This document shows positions 1 to 8,375 of a stretch of 15,580 nucleotides of DNA, piece after piece. Positions within the stretch are counted from its first letter, which is position 1. Every line of letters starts with the position of its first letter. Source of the stretch: Nitrosomonadales bacterium (GTDB taxonomy: Bacteria > Pseudomonadota > Gammaproteobacteria > Burkholderiales > SG8-41); assembly GCA_009885185.1 (NCBI GenBank), contig VFLF01000476.1, positions 1-15,580 on the forward strand, given 5' to 3'. Position numbers and translations under genes: made by a program. Under the pieces are notes generated by a model. It was not told the origin of the DNA. It saw nothing but the letters and a program-made list of their open reading frames with translations, and searched no databases.

Positions 1-1
1 A

Positions 2-1078
2 ACCTATTACGCCACGCGCCCGGAGTATTTCGCGCGCATGATCGAAAACAGCCGCCCATTTATGTTTCACGTCATCACCGAGGTCGAGCGGCGCGGCATG
101 CCTGCCGAAATCGCGCTGCTGCCGATGATCGAATCTGCATTCAACCCGGTCGCCTACTCGCATGCGCACGCCTCCGGCATCTGGCAATTCATTCCGTCCA
201 CCGGCAAGCACTACGGTCTCAAGCAAAACGGCTGGTACGACGGGCGGCGCGATGTGATCGCGGCCACCGGCGCGGCACTCGATTATCTGCAAAACCTGCA
301 CGGCATGTTCAAGGATTGGGAACTGGCGCTCGCCTCCTACAACTGGGGCGAGGGCGCGGTGCAGCGCGCGGTCGATCGCAATCAGGCCAAGGGCCTTTCC
401 ACCAATTATCTCAGCCTGACGAACATGCCCGCCGAGACGCGCAACTATCTCCCCAAGCTGATTGCGGTGAAGAACATCATCGCCGATCCCGCACGCTTCG
501 GCATCAATCTGGCAAGCGTGCCCAACGAAAAGGCCATCGAAGCGGTGACCGTCAAGCGGCACATCGATGTGGCACTGGCGGCGAAATTCGCCGGCATGAC
601 GCAGGACGAATTCCGCTTTCTCAACCCGGCCCACAACAAGCCGGTAATCAACGCCAACAGCGCCGAAACCATCGTGCTGCCCGTCAACAAGGTCGCCCTC
701 TTCATGGCCAATATTGGCGAGCATGATGACAAGCCGCTGGCGTCGTGGAAAACCTACACCGTGAAGGCCGGCGAGCGCGCCGAGACCATCGCCGCGCGCC
801 ACAACATCACCGTGGCCGAATTAAACAGCGCGAATAAAATCGGCGACCGCCGGCAGATTGCGACAGGGCAAACCATCCTGGTGCCCTCCAGCGAGATGCA
901 ACCGGAACTGGCCGATGTGGTTGCGGCACCCATGACCGTAGCGGCACGGCGGACGGCAGCAGTGCCGGTGCGCAAGGCAGCACCCGGCAACCGCACTGTC
1001 ACTCGCATACCGGCAAAATCCGCCGCCGCCAAACCGCCGGCACGCAAGGCGCCCATCGCGCACACCGCCAGCCGCTAG
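2..1078 (+). CDS. mltD: Membrane-bound lytic murein transglycosylase D, 5'-truncated by the window edge
   Basis: This enzyme cleaves the MurNAc-GlcNAc bond of peptidoglycan non-hydrolytically, leaving 1,6-anhydro-MurNAc ends, and acts in the periplasm. The frame is open from base 2, and the residues before the first ATG at 38 (YYATRPEYFARM) already match the family, so the true start lies outside the window and 38 is internal. About 358 residues are visible. Numbered from the ATG at 38, the transglycosylase SLT motifs are IESAFNP with catalytic Glu32 (bases 131-133), then SGIWQFIPSTG, then ASYNWGEG. One LysM peptidoglycan-binding domain follows at about bases 750-892 (YTVKAGE...GQTILVP). The last 45 or so residues are a basic Ala/Pro/Arg-rich tail, probably disordered. 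E. coli MltD has two LysM domains, so this is a shorter-tailed version. The signal peptide or lipobox is not visible. It is convergent with the ABC array. Confidence 0.93.
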   Translation, partial: TYYATRPEYFARMIENSRPFMFHVITEVERRGMPAEIALLPMIESAFNPVAYSHAHASGIWQFIPSTGKHYGLKQNGWYDGRRDVIAATGAALDYLQNLHGMFKDWELALASYNWGEGAVQRAVDRNQAKGLSTNYLSLTNMPAETRNYLPKLIAVKNIIADPARFGINLASVPNEKAIEAVTVKRHIDVALAAKFAGMTQDEFRFLNPAHNKPVINANSAETIVLPVNKVALFMANIGEHDDKPLASWKTYTVKAGERAETIAARHNITVAELNSANKIGDRRQIATGQTILVPSSEMQPELADVVAAPMTVAARRTAAVPVRKAAPGNRTVTRIPAKSAAAKPPARKAPIAHTASR

Positions 1079-1110
1079 ATTTTCTGTGCGGGGCCTCTAT
1101 CCGGCGTAAC

Positions 1111-1155
1111 TCGCGCGGCGTATTTTCGCGCGACGTATGTTCGCGCGGTGTCACT
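1111..1155. repeat. Three tandem copies of a 15-bp repeat between convergent genes
   Basis: Bases 1111-1125, 1126-1140 and 1141-1155 are head-to-tail copies of a 15-mer beginning TCGCGCG. Copies 1 and 2 share TCGCGCG-CGTAT-T with two differences, and copy 3 has diverged in its second half. The block fills the end of the 76-base gap between mltD and the yejF stop codon and overlaps the last base of that stop. No hairpin plus T-run terminator was found in the gap. The role is unknown; replication slippage is the simplest origin. Confidence 0.7.
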
Positions 1156-2741
1156 CAGGCGGGCAGGCCCGCCTCCACCAGCGTGTGGGTGTAGTCCGAT
1201 TGCGGACGCGTCACAATGTCGTCGAACAAGCCGCTTTCGACCACACAACTGTCCTTCATCACCATCACCCGGTGCGCCATGGCCCGTACCACGTCGATGT
1301 CGTGCGTCACCAGGATATAGCTCAGGCTGTATTTTCGTTGTAGCTCGCCGAGTAACTCCAGCACCTGTTTCTGGATCGTCACATCGAGCGCGCTGGTGGG
1401 CTCGTCCAGCACGACTACCTGCGGCTTCACGATCAGCGCGCGCGCTATCGCGATGCGCTGGCGCTGCCCGCCGGAGAACTCATGCGGATACCGATGCAAC
1501 AGCGGCGCAACCTCGCCGTTCTCGGTCAGGCCGACATCCTGCAACGCCTGTATCACGCGGCTGCGGCGCTGCGCTTCGGTTAAACCGGGTTCGTGAATTT
1601 CAAGGCCTTCGCCGACGATGGCCTCCACCGTCAGGCGCGGCGACAACGACGACAGCGGGTCCTGAAACACCACCTGTATCCCGCGGCGCAGCGCGCGGCG
1701 TGCGGCGGCGTCCGCGCCCAGCCACGGCACGCCGCCGATTTGTATGTCGCCCCGCGCTGCCACCAGATTCAGCACCGCCAGCGCCAACGTGGTTTTGCCG
1801 GAACCGGATTCACCGATCACGCCCAGCGTCTCGCCCGGCGCGAGTTCAAAATCAACATCGCGTACCGCGGTAAATTTGCCTTTTTTGAACCACCCCCTGA
1901 AACCCGGCAATGGCACCGGGTAATCCACCTGCACGCGCTTTGCGGATATCACCTGGCCCTCGCCCACCGGCGACACCGTGCGCTCGGGACGACTATTCAA
2001 TAATTTTTTCGTGTAGGCATGTTGCGGGCGCTGCGTGATATCGGCGGTGGCGCCCTGCTCCACGATCACACCGCGCTCCATCACCGCCACGCGATCCGAA
2101 AACCGCCGCACCAGATTCAGGTCATGCGTAATCAGCAACAGAGCCATACCGGACTCCGCGCGTAATTTATCAATTAAATCAAGTATTTGCAGTCTTATCG
2201 ACACATCCAATGCGGTGGTCGGCTCGTCCGCGATCAGCAGACGCGGATTACACGCCAGCGCCATCGCGATCACCGCGCGCTGGCGCTGTCCGCCAGAGAG
2301 TTGATGCGGATAACTGCGCGCACGAACCTCGGGCTCTGCGATACCCACGCGCGCGAGCGCGGCCACCGCACCGTCGTGCGCTTGCGCGGCCGTCATGCCC
2401 ATGTGCAGTTGCAGCGACTCGGCGATCTGCCGGCCCACGGTATAAATGGGATTTAACGCCGTCATCGGCTCCTGAAAAATCACCGCGATGTCGCGCCCGC
2501 GCATGGCCTGCAACGCCCCGGCCTGCATCTGCAACACCGATTTGCCGTCGAACATTATTTCGCCGCTCAGGCGCGCGGCTTCCACCAGCCGCAGCAGCGA
2601 CAGCGCGGTGACGGTCTTGCCGGATCCCGATTCACCGACCAGCGCGAGTTTCTCTCCGACATTAAGTGTGAATGACGCGCGATCCACCACCCGGCGCGCA
2701 CCGAATTCGATGCTCAAGTCCTTGACTTCGAGCAGGCTCAT
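1155..2741 (-). CDS. yejF: Peptide ABC importer, fused double ATPase subunit YejF
   Basis: This cytoplasmic subunit carries both nucleotide-binding domains of the YejABEF peptide importer on one chain and powers uptake by ATP hydrolysis. It has 528 residues against about 529 in E. coli YejF. The first domain has Walker A GESGSGKT at 36-43, Q-loop Gln90, signature LSGGQRQR at 148-155, Walker B ending in Glu173 and switch His206. The second has Walker A at 310-317, Gln360, signature FSGGQRQR at 422-429, catalytic Glu447 and His480. Both sites therefore look catalytically intact. The linker (about 250-290) carries the oligopeptide-family C-terminal extension, RPQHAYTKKLL. The start overlaps the yejE stop as ATGA and is preceded by GGAAGG at 9 bases spacing, which supports position 2741. 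It is the last gene of the array. Confidence 0.95.
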   Translation of the reverse strand: MSLLEVKDLSIEFGARRVVDRASFTLNVGEKLALVGESGSGKTVTALSLLRLVEAARLSGEIMFDGKSVLQMQAGALQAMRGRDIAVIFQEPMTALNPIYTVGRQIAESLQLHMGMTAAQAHDGAVAALARVGIAEPEVRARSYPHQLSGGQRQRAVIAMALACNPRLLIADEPTTALDVSIRLQILDLIDKLRAESGMALLLITHDLNLVRRFSDRVAVMERGVIVEQGATADITQRPQHAYTKKLLNSRPERTVSPVGEGQVISAKRVQVDYPVPLPGFRGWFKKGKFTAVRDVDFELAPGETLGVIGESGSGKTTLALAVLNLVAARGDIQIGGVPWLGADAAARRALRRGIQVVFQDPLSSLSPRLTVEAIVGEGLEIHEPGLTEAQRRSRVIQALQDVGLTENGEVAPLLHRYPHEFSGGQRQRIAIARALIVKPQVVVLDEPTSALDVTIQKQVLELLGELQRKYSLSYILVTHDIDVVRAMAHRVMVMKDSCVVESGLFDDIVTRPQSDYTHTLVEAGLPA

Positions 2742-3799
2742 GGGTTGTCGCCTTCCAGCACCTTGCGCGGATCAAGCGCATCGCGCAGCGCATCGCCGAT
2801 CAGAATCAGTAACAGCAGCATGATGACCAGCACGCCGAATGTCGTCAGCGAAATCCACCACGCATCGAGATTATTCTTGCCCTGATTCAGAAGTTCGCCA
2901 AGGCTGGGCGTTCCCGGTGGCACGCCCAGGCCGAGAAAATCCAGACTGGTCAGCGCGCCGATCGCGCCCGCCATCTCAAACGGGATCAGCGTCACCACCG
3001 GCGTCAGGCTGTTGGGCAGGATGTGACGGCGCATGATGGCTAGGTTGCTCTGGCCTAGCGCGCGCGCGGCGCGCACGTAATCGAGCGTGCGGTTCTTGAG
3101 AAACTCGGCGCGCACATAGGCCGCGATGCCGAGCCAGCCGAATATCGATAGCAGCAGCACCAGCAGCCAGAAATTCGGCGCGAACAGCGACGACAGAATA
3201 ATCAGCATATACAGCGTCGGCATCGCGCCCCAGATTTCGTTAAAGCGCTCCATCGCGATATCCGTCCAGCCGGCGAAATAACCCTGCACCGCGCCGTAGC
3301 ACACGCCGAACACCGTGCAGATGCCGGCGACCATCAGGGCAAAAAATACCGAAATGCGAAAACCGTAGAGCAGCCGCGCCACGATGTCACGGCCACGGTC
3401 GTCGGTGCCCAGCAGGTTGTCGCGATCCGGCGGCGAAGGCGCGGGTTCCCTGGCAAAGTAATTGATCGTGCCGTGGTGAAACCCATTCAACGGAAAAATG
3501 GCGAAGTTACCCGACTTGGCGAGATTGTCACGGATTTGCGGATCGAGATAATCCGTGGGCGTCGGGAAGTCGCCGCCGAAGGTGGTCTCCGGCAAGGTCT
3601 GCAACACCGGCGCGTACCATTGCCCGTTGTAGCGCGCCACCAGAGGTTTATCGTTCGACAGCACTTCGGCAAGCAGGCTCACGCCGAACAGCAGCGTGAA
3701 AATCATCAAACAGCGATAACCCAGCTTATTGCCGCGAAAGCGCCGCCACGCGCGGCGTGCGGGGCTTTGGCTCACGGCTATGTTCGCGGAGACTGCCAT
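2738..3799 (-). CDS. yejE: Peptide ABC importer permease YejE
   Basis: This is one of the two inner-membrane subunits forming the transport channel of the Yej peptide importer. The 353 residues begin with a short cytoplasmic tail and a first membrane helix (about 31-48). A long periplasmic segment then contains NDKPLVARYNGQWYAP and SPPDRDNLLGTDDRGRDI, both close to E. coli YejE as I recall it. Five further hydrophobic helices follow. The EAA loop that contacts the ATPase is recognisable as DYVRAARALGQSNLAIMRRH, followed by PNSLTP. The chain ends in ALDPRKVLEGDNP. The start overlaps the yejB stop in a TGATG junction, and the stop overlaps yejF as ATGA, which implies translational coupling on both sides. 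Only a weak GAAG precedes the start, as expected for a coupled gene. Confidence 0.94.
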   Translation of the reverse strand: MAVSANIAVSQSPARRAWRRFRGNKLGYRCLMIFTLLFGVSLLAEVLSNDKPLVARYNGQWYAPVLQTLPETTFGGDFPTPTDYLDPQIRDNLAKSGNFAIFPLNGFHHGTINYFAREPAPSPPDRDNLLGTDDRGRDIVARLLYGFRISVFFALMVAGICTVFGVCYGAVQGYFAGWTDIAMERFNEIWGAMPTLYMLIILSSLFAPNFWLLVLLLSIFGWLGIAAYVRAEFLKNRTLDYVRAARALGQSNLAIMRRHILPNSLTPVVTLIPFEMAGAIGALTSLDFLGLGVPPGTPSLGELLNQGKNNLDAWWISLTTFGVLVIMLLLLILIGDALRDALDPRKVLEGDNP

Positions 3800-4854
3800 C
3801 AGTCGAACTTCACGCGCGGATCAACCCACAGATAACTCAGGTCACGCAGCAGAGTGGTTAATAAACCGATGATGGTAAAGAGAAACAGGCTTCCCATGAC
3901 CACCGGGTAATCGCGCCGGATCACCGACTCATACGACAGCAGACCGAGGCCGTCGAGCGAAAACAGCGTTTCGATCAACAGCGAGCCGGTGAAAAACGCG
4001 CCGACAAACGCCGCCGGGAACCCGGTCATGATGGGAATCATCGCGTTACGGAACACGTGTTTCCACATCACATCGCGCTCCGCCACGCCCTTGGCGCGCG
4101 CTGTCAGCACGTATTGCTTGCGGATTTCCTCGAGTACGGAATTTTTGGTGAGTATGCTGATTACCGCGAAGCCGCCCAGCACCATCGCGGTGACCGGCAG
4201 CGCGATATGCCACAGATAATCCATCGCCTTGCCCATGGCGCTCAAATCATCCCAGTGCATCGACGTGATGCCGCGCAGCGGAAACCATTGCACAAACGAG
4301 CCGCCGGCAAACAGCACCAGCAAGGCTACGCCCATGACAAAACTCGGTATCGCATAGCCGAGCAAGATCATGAAGGTGGTGGCGGTATCGAAGGGCGTGC
4401 CCGCGCGCACCGCCTTGGTAATGCCCAAGGGTACCGAAATCAGATACACCAGAAAAAATGTCCACAAGCCCAGCGTGATCGACACCGGCAATTTCTCTTT
4501 AATCAGCGACCACACGTCTTTATTGTGGAAAAAACTCTTGCCCAGATCAAAACGCGCGAACTGCCCGATCATCTGCACAAAGCGCTCGTGCGCGGGTTTG
4601 TCAAAGCCGTAGAGCTTTTTGATTTCCTCGATACGCTTGGCATCCACGCCCTGACGGCCGCGATAGCCCGGCTCGGAACTGCCGGCGCTGGCGGAAGCGC
4701 CTTCGCCCGACCCGGCATCGCGCCCCTGCAACTGCGACACCATCTGCTCCACGGGGCCACCCGGCACGAATTGAATAATAATGAATGTAATCAACAAGAT
4801 ACCGAATAGTGTTGGTATCATCAGCAGCAAGCGTTTGAGTATGTATGCCCACAT
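3799..4854 (-). CDS. yejB: Peptide ABC importer permease YejB
   Basis: This inner-membrane channel subunit pairs with YejE. The 351 residues start with MWAYILKRLLLMIPTLFGILL, the classic first helix of DppB/OppB/YejB permeases, followed by FVPGGPVEQM. A Gly/Ser/Ala-rich periplasmic insert at about 43-70 (ending EPGYRGRQGVD) is a Yej-type hallmark; E. coli YejB has a similar insert ending in YRGGRGLD. The EAA loop is YVLTARAKGVAERDVMWKH, followed by FRNAMIP. The C-terminus LWVDPRVKFD is family-typical. It lies only 6 bases after the yejA stop, and its own stop overlaps the yejE start by one base. The leader before the ATG at 4854 has no obvious Shine-Dalgarno, so reinitiation from yejA translation is likely. 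Confidence 0.94.
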   Translation of the reverse strand: MWAYILKRLLLMIPTLFGILLITFIIIQFVPGGPVEQMVSQLQGRDAGSGEGASASAGSSEPGYRGRQGVDAKRIEEIKKLYGFDKPAHERFVQMIGQFARFDLGKSFFHNKDVWSLIKEKLPVSITLGLWTFFLVYLISVPLGITKAVRAGTPFDTATTFMILLGYAIPSFVMGVALLVLFAGGSFVQWFPLRGITSMHWDDLSAMGKAMDYLWHIALPVTAMVLGGFAVISILTKNSVLEEIRKQYVLTARAKGVAERDVMWKHVFRNAMIPIMTGFPAAFVGAFFTGSLLIETLFSLDGLGLLSYESVIRRDYPVVMGSLFLFTIIGLLTTLLRDLSYLWVDPRVKFD

Positions 4855-4860
4855 GGACGA

Positions 4861-6666
4861 TCAGCCTTTTTTCCACCAGGTGCGTATCACCCAATCTTCG
4901 GGCTGGTAATACAGGGGCGCCACCGACGGCTGTGAAAATTTATGATTGCGATACGCGATGCGAAACACGCCCGAATGATACTGCGGCACGACGTAGTGCC
5001 CGTGCCGCAGCACGCGATCCAGCGCGCGCAATCGCGCCACCAGTTCCGGGCGTGTGGTGGCCGATGCCGCCTGCTGTGTCAGCGTATCGACCGCAGGATC
5101 GCGCACGCCGAGCAAATTGCCCGAGCCTTCGGTATCGGCGGATTTGGAGCCGAAGCGATCGATCAGCTCGCTGCCGGGCGACTCGTCACCCGGCACGCGG
5201 GTGACAAAAAAATCGTAATCGAATACATCAAGCCGTTTCTGGATCAGCGCAAAATCGGCCCGGCGATACACGCCTTCGATGCCGAGTTTCGCCAACGCCT
5301 GCCGATACGGCGCGAACACCGCCTCGCCGCCGCCGCTGTCGAGATACTCGATCTTGAATGCCTCGCCCTTGGCGTTGCGCAGCGCTCCGTCACGGTAGCT
5401 CCAGCCGGCCTCGGCCAGCAGTTGCTTGGCCTTGATCAGGTTGGCGCGCAATCCACTCGGTGCCGCCGTGGTCGGCGGCAGCGGTACCGGCTCGCCGAAT
5501 ACTTTTGACGACAGTTGCGCGCGCAGTGGCTCCAGCACCGCCAGTTCATCGTCGCCGGGCAAACCCTTGGCCTCGAAATCACTGGCGTTAAAAAAACCGC
5601 GCACGCGCGCATACGCGCCAAAAAACAGTTGCCGATTCATCCACTCGAAATCCAGCGCCAGGCCCAGCGCCTCGCGCACCCGGATGTCCTTGAATTTTTC
5701 ACGCCGGGTGTTGATGAGATAGCCCTGAAAGTCACCCGCGTTTCTGGGTTTGAGTTCGGCGCGAATCAATTCGCCGGAATTGAATTTCTTGCCGACATAA
5801 GTGCGCGCCCATTCCCGCGCGCGGAATACCTGAATGTAGTCAAATTCGCCGGCCTTGAACGCCTCGGTCTGCGCGGTGGTGTCCTTGTAAATCTTGTAGG
5901 TCACGCGATCAAAGTTGTAGGTGCCGCGCCGCACGGTCAAATCGCGCCCCCAGTATTTCGGATCGCGCTCGTAGCTGATGTCGCGGCCGATATTCATGCG
6001 GCCCATGCGATACGGGCCGCTGGCGATCGGAATATCCGTCACGATCTGGTCAAACGGCTTGCCGCCGCCCCACGCGCGGCTGAATACCGGGATGCCGCCC
6101 ACCAGCAGCGGCAGTTCCGCGCTGGGGTTCTTGAAATCAAAACGCACCGTCAGCGGCTCCACCACCACCGCCTGTTTCACATCGCCGTAAAACACGCGGT
6201 AGCGCGGCGAGGCGAGCTTGCTCACCAGCATATCGAAACTGTGCTTCACATCCGCCGCCGTCACCGGCGTGCCGTCGTGAAAACGCGCCAGCGGATTGAT
6301 GCGAAAGGTGGCCGATAGTTTGTCGGCGGCGACGTCAATGTCTTCCGCCAGCAAGCCATACGCGGTGGTGGGTTCGTCCATGGTGCCGATCAGCAGCGTC
6401 TCGAATACCAGGCTGCTTAACCCCGGCGGCGCTGTGCCTTTCAGCGTAAACGGGTTGTACTTGTCGAAGGTGGTAATACGTAGCGGTGGCGCCAGCGAAA
6501 TCTGGCCGCCCTTGGGCGCGCTCGGGTTCACCCAGCCAAAATGTTCAAACCCCGCCGGATATTTGATATCACCGAACTGCGCGTAGGCGTGCGCGGCGCG
6601 CGCCTCGCGGGTCGCCATGACCGTCGCCAGCGCCATCGCCATGCACAGCATCAACGCTCGCATCAT
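4861..6666 (-). CDS. yejA: Periplasmic peptide-binding protein YejA
   Basis: This periplasmic solute-binding protein (SBP family 5) captures peptides and delivers them to YejB/YejE. In E. coli the YejABEF importer also takes up microcin C. It has about 601 residues from the ATG at 6666, against about 604 in E. coli. A Sec signal peptide is visible: MMRALM, a hydrophobic stretch, then AREARA before AHAYAQFGD. The mature N-terminus AQFGDIKYPAGFEHFGWVNPSAPKGG matches the family. No lipobox Cys is present, so it should be soluble, unlike the lipoprotein of the upstream importer. The start is uncertain. A TTG at 6678 would overlap the upstream ATPase stop as TTGA, while ATGs at 6666 and 6663 give a more standard signal peptide. 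AAAGG lies 13 bases before 6666, which is rather far. I prefer ATG 6666; the frame is not in doubt. Confidence 0.92.
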   Translation of the reverse strand: MMRALMLCMAMALATVMATREARAAHAYAQFGDIKYPAGFEHFGWVNPSAPKGGQISLAPPLRITTFDKYNPFTLKGTAPPGLSSLVFETLLIGTMDEPTTAYGLLAEDIDVAADKLSATFRINPLARFHDGTPVTAADVKHSFDMLVSKLASPRYRVFYGDVKQAVVVEPLTVRFDFKNPSAELPLLVGGIPVFSRAWGGGKPFDQIVTDIPIASGPYRMGRMNIGRDISYERDPKYWGRDLTVRRGTYNFDRVTYKIYKDTTAQTEAFKAGEFDYIQVFRAREWARTYVGKKFNSGELIRAELKPRNAGDFQGYLINTRREKFKDIRVREALGLALDFEWMNRQLFFGAYARVRGFFNASDFEAKGLPGDDELAVLEPLRAQLSSKVFGEPVPLPPTTAAPSGLRANLIKAKQLLAEAGWSYRDGALRNAKGEAFKIEYLDSGGGEAVFAPYRQALAKLGIEGVYRRADFALIQKRLDVFDYDFFVTRVPGDESPGSELIDRFGSKSADTEGSGNLLGVRDPAVDTLTQQAASATTRPELVARLRALDRVLRHGHYVVPQYHSGVFRIAYRNHKFSQPSVAPLYYQPEDWVIRTWWKKG

Positions 6667-6674
6667 CACGCCGA

Positions 6675-8375
6675 TCAAGCCTTTATCTCCGCGCCTGGCA
6701 CGGCCGCCAGCAATTGCCGCGTGTAGGGATGTTGCGGATTCGCATAGATCGTATCGGCATCGGCTCGCTCAACAATTTCACCGTCCTTCATCACCATCAC
6801 TTCGTCGGACATGTATCTGACCACTGCCAGATCATGCGAGATAAACACGTAGCTCATGTGAAACTCGTCCTGCAAATCCTGCAACAGATTGAGCAATTGC
6901 GCCTGCACCGATAAATCCAGCGCGGATACCGCTTCATCGCAGATCAGCACCTCGGGCTGCATCGTCAGGCAACGCGCAATCGCGATGCGCTGGCGCTGCC
7001 CGCCCGAGAATTCGTGAGGATACTTGAAGAACGCCGATTGCGGCAGTCCCACTTTGCGCAGCATTTCCATGGCCTTGTCCGCGCGCGCTCTCTCGTTTGC
7101 GCCGATGCCATGCACCTGCATCGGCTCCATCAGGCTTTGCCCGGCGGTGAAGCGCGGATTCAACGAGGCATAGGGGTTCTGAAACACGATCTGTATGCGG
7201 CGCTTGAACGGCATCGCCTGCGCCGGCGTAAGCGCCAGCAAATCATGGCCATCGAACAGCACGCTGCCGCCCGAGGCCGGCGTCAGTCGCAGCAGCGTCA
7301 GCGCCAGCGTGGTTTTGCCTGATCCCGATTCGCCGACCACGCCCAGCGTTTTGCCCTTGGCCAGTTTGAATGACGCATTTTTCAGCGCGGTGAATTCGCT
7401 TTTGCGCAGCAGGCCTGAGCTGAAATAAAAACTCTTGGACAGCGCGCTGACGTCAAGAATGATTTCTTCGTCGCCGCGCACGCCGCGCGTGCGCTCCGCC
7501 GCGTCGTGCGCCGCGTCGTATATCGCGGCAGTGCCGTTCAGAAAATCCTCCACCACCGGCAAGCGTAGCGGACGCCGCGCCAGTGGCGGTCGGCACGCCA
7601 GCAGCGCCTGGGTGTACGGGTCTTTCGGCGCGGCAAAAATGTCCGCAACGCTGCCCTGCTCGCGAATCTCACCGTCACGCATCACGATCACCTGATCCGC
7701 CACCTCGGCCACCAGCCCCAGATCGTGGGTAATAAACAACATCGCCATGCGGCGCCGCTTCTGCAATTCGGAAAGCATCGTAAGTATTTGTTTTTGAACA
7801 GTTATATCCAGTGCCGTCGTAGGCTCGTCGGCGATCAGCAGGCGCGGCTCGCAGGCGATGGCCATCGCGATCATCACACGCTGTTGCTGCCCACCCGAGA
7901 GTTGATGCGGATAGGCATCGACGCGCGTCGCTGGATCAGGGATGCCGACTTCCCGCAACAACTCGATGGCGCGCTCGCGTGCGCGCTTGCCGCTCAAGCC
8001 CAGATGTTTTTTCAGCACCTCGATCAACTGAAAGCCGACGCTGAACACCGGGTTAAGCGAACTCATCGGCTCCTGAAACACCATCGATATTTCCGCGCCA
8101 CGCAAAGCCGTCATGTCGCGCGGCGACAGTGCGAGAAAATCACGGTTGCGATAGTGAATGGCGCTGCCCGGCAGCACGCGGGCGTTCGCCGCGGGCAACA
8201 GCCCCAATATCGCCAGTGCCGACACCGACTTGCCGCTGCCGGATTCACCCACCAGCGCCACCGTGGTATTCGCCGCCACCTCAAAACTCACGCCCCTCAC
8301 CGCATGCAATACCGCGCCGCCGTCGAGGCGAAAATCGACCGACAGGTTGCGCACGCTGAGTAATGATTCGGTCAT
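6675..8375 (-). CDS. Second peptide-type ABC importer, fused double ATPase (DppD-DppF/YejF-like)
   Basis: This is the cytoplasmic energising subunit of the upstream importer, with both ATPase domains in one 566-residue chain. Domain 1 has Walker A GESGSGKS at 43-50, Gln101, signature LSGGQQQR at 159-166, Walker B ending in Glu184 and switch His217. Domain 2 has Walker A GESGSGKT at 348-355, Gln399, signature FSGGQRQR at 456-463, Glu481 and His514. The D-loop region of domain 2 reads DEAVSALD instead of the usual DEPTSALD; this is a conservative variation. The interdomain linker (about 262-305) is longer than in the neighbouring YejF. The start overlaps the permease stop as ATGA. It is paralogous to yejF, but sequence differences are spread throughout, so this is not a recent duplication. 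The peptide substrate is inferred from family membership only. Confidence 0.93.
   Translation of the reverse strand: MTESLLSVRNLSVDFRLDGGAVLHAVRGVSFEVAANTTVALVGESGSGKSVSALAILGLLPAANARVLPGSAIHYRNRDFLALSPRDMTALRGAEISMVFQEPMSSLNPVFSVGFQLIEVLKKHLGLSGKRARERAIELLREVGIPDPATRVDAYPHQLSGGQQQRVMIAMAIACEPRLLIADEPTTALDITVQKQILTMLSELQKRRRMAMLFITHDLGLVAEVADQVIVMRDGEIREQGSVADIFAAPKDPYTQALLACRPPLARRPLRLPVVEDFLNGTAAIYDAAHDAAERTRGVRGDEEIILDVSALSKSFYFSSGLLRKSEFTALKNASFKLAKGKTLGVVGESGSGKTTLALTLLRLTPASGGSVLFDGHDLLALTPAQAMPFKRRIQIVFQNPYASLNPRFTAGQSLMEPMQVHGIGANERARADKAMEMLRKVGLPQSAFFKYPHEFSGGQRQRIAIARCLTMQPEVLICDEAVSALDLSVQAQLLNLLQDLQDEFHMSYVFISHDLAVVRYMSDEVMVMKDGEIVERADADTIYANPQHPYTRQLLAAVPGAEIKA

Noticed and set aside
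1148..1873. 241-residue plus-strand frame opposite yejF
   Set aside because: It is antisense to a clear ATPase gene. Its composition is Arg/Pro/Ala-rich, as expected from the complementary strand of GC-rich coding DNA, and it has no domain.
4057..4809. 250-residue plus-strand frame opposite yejB
   Set aside because: It lies entirely within yejB on the other strand, is His/Arg/Gln-rich and has no recognisable motif.
5515..6318. 267-residue plus-strand frame opposite yejA
   Set aside because: It is a shadow of yejA; the His/Arg/Ala bias and lack of family features argue against a gene.
7725..8363. 212-residue plus-strand frame opposite the second double ATPase
   Set aside because: It mirrors the ATPase gene and contains no motif of its own.
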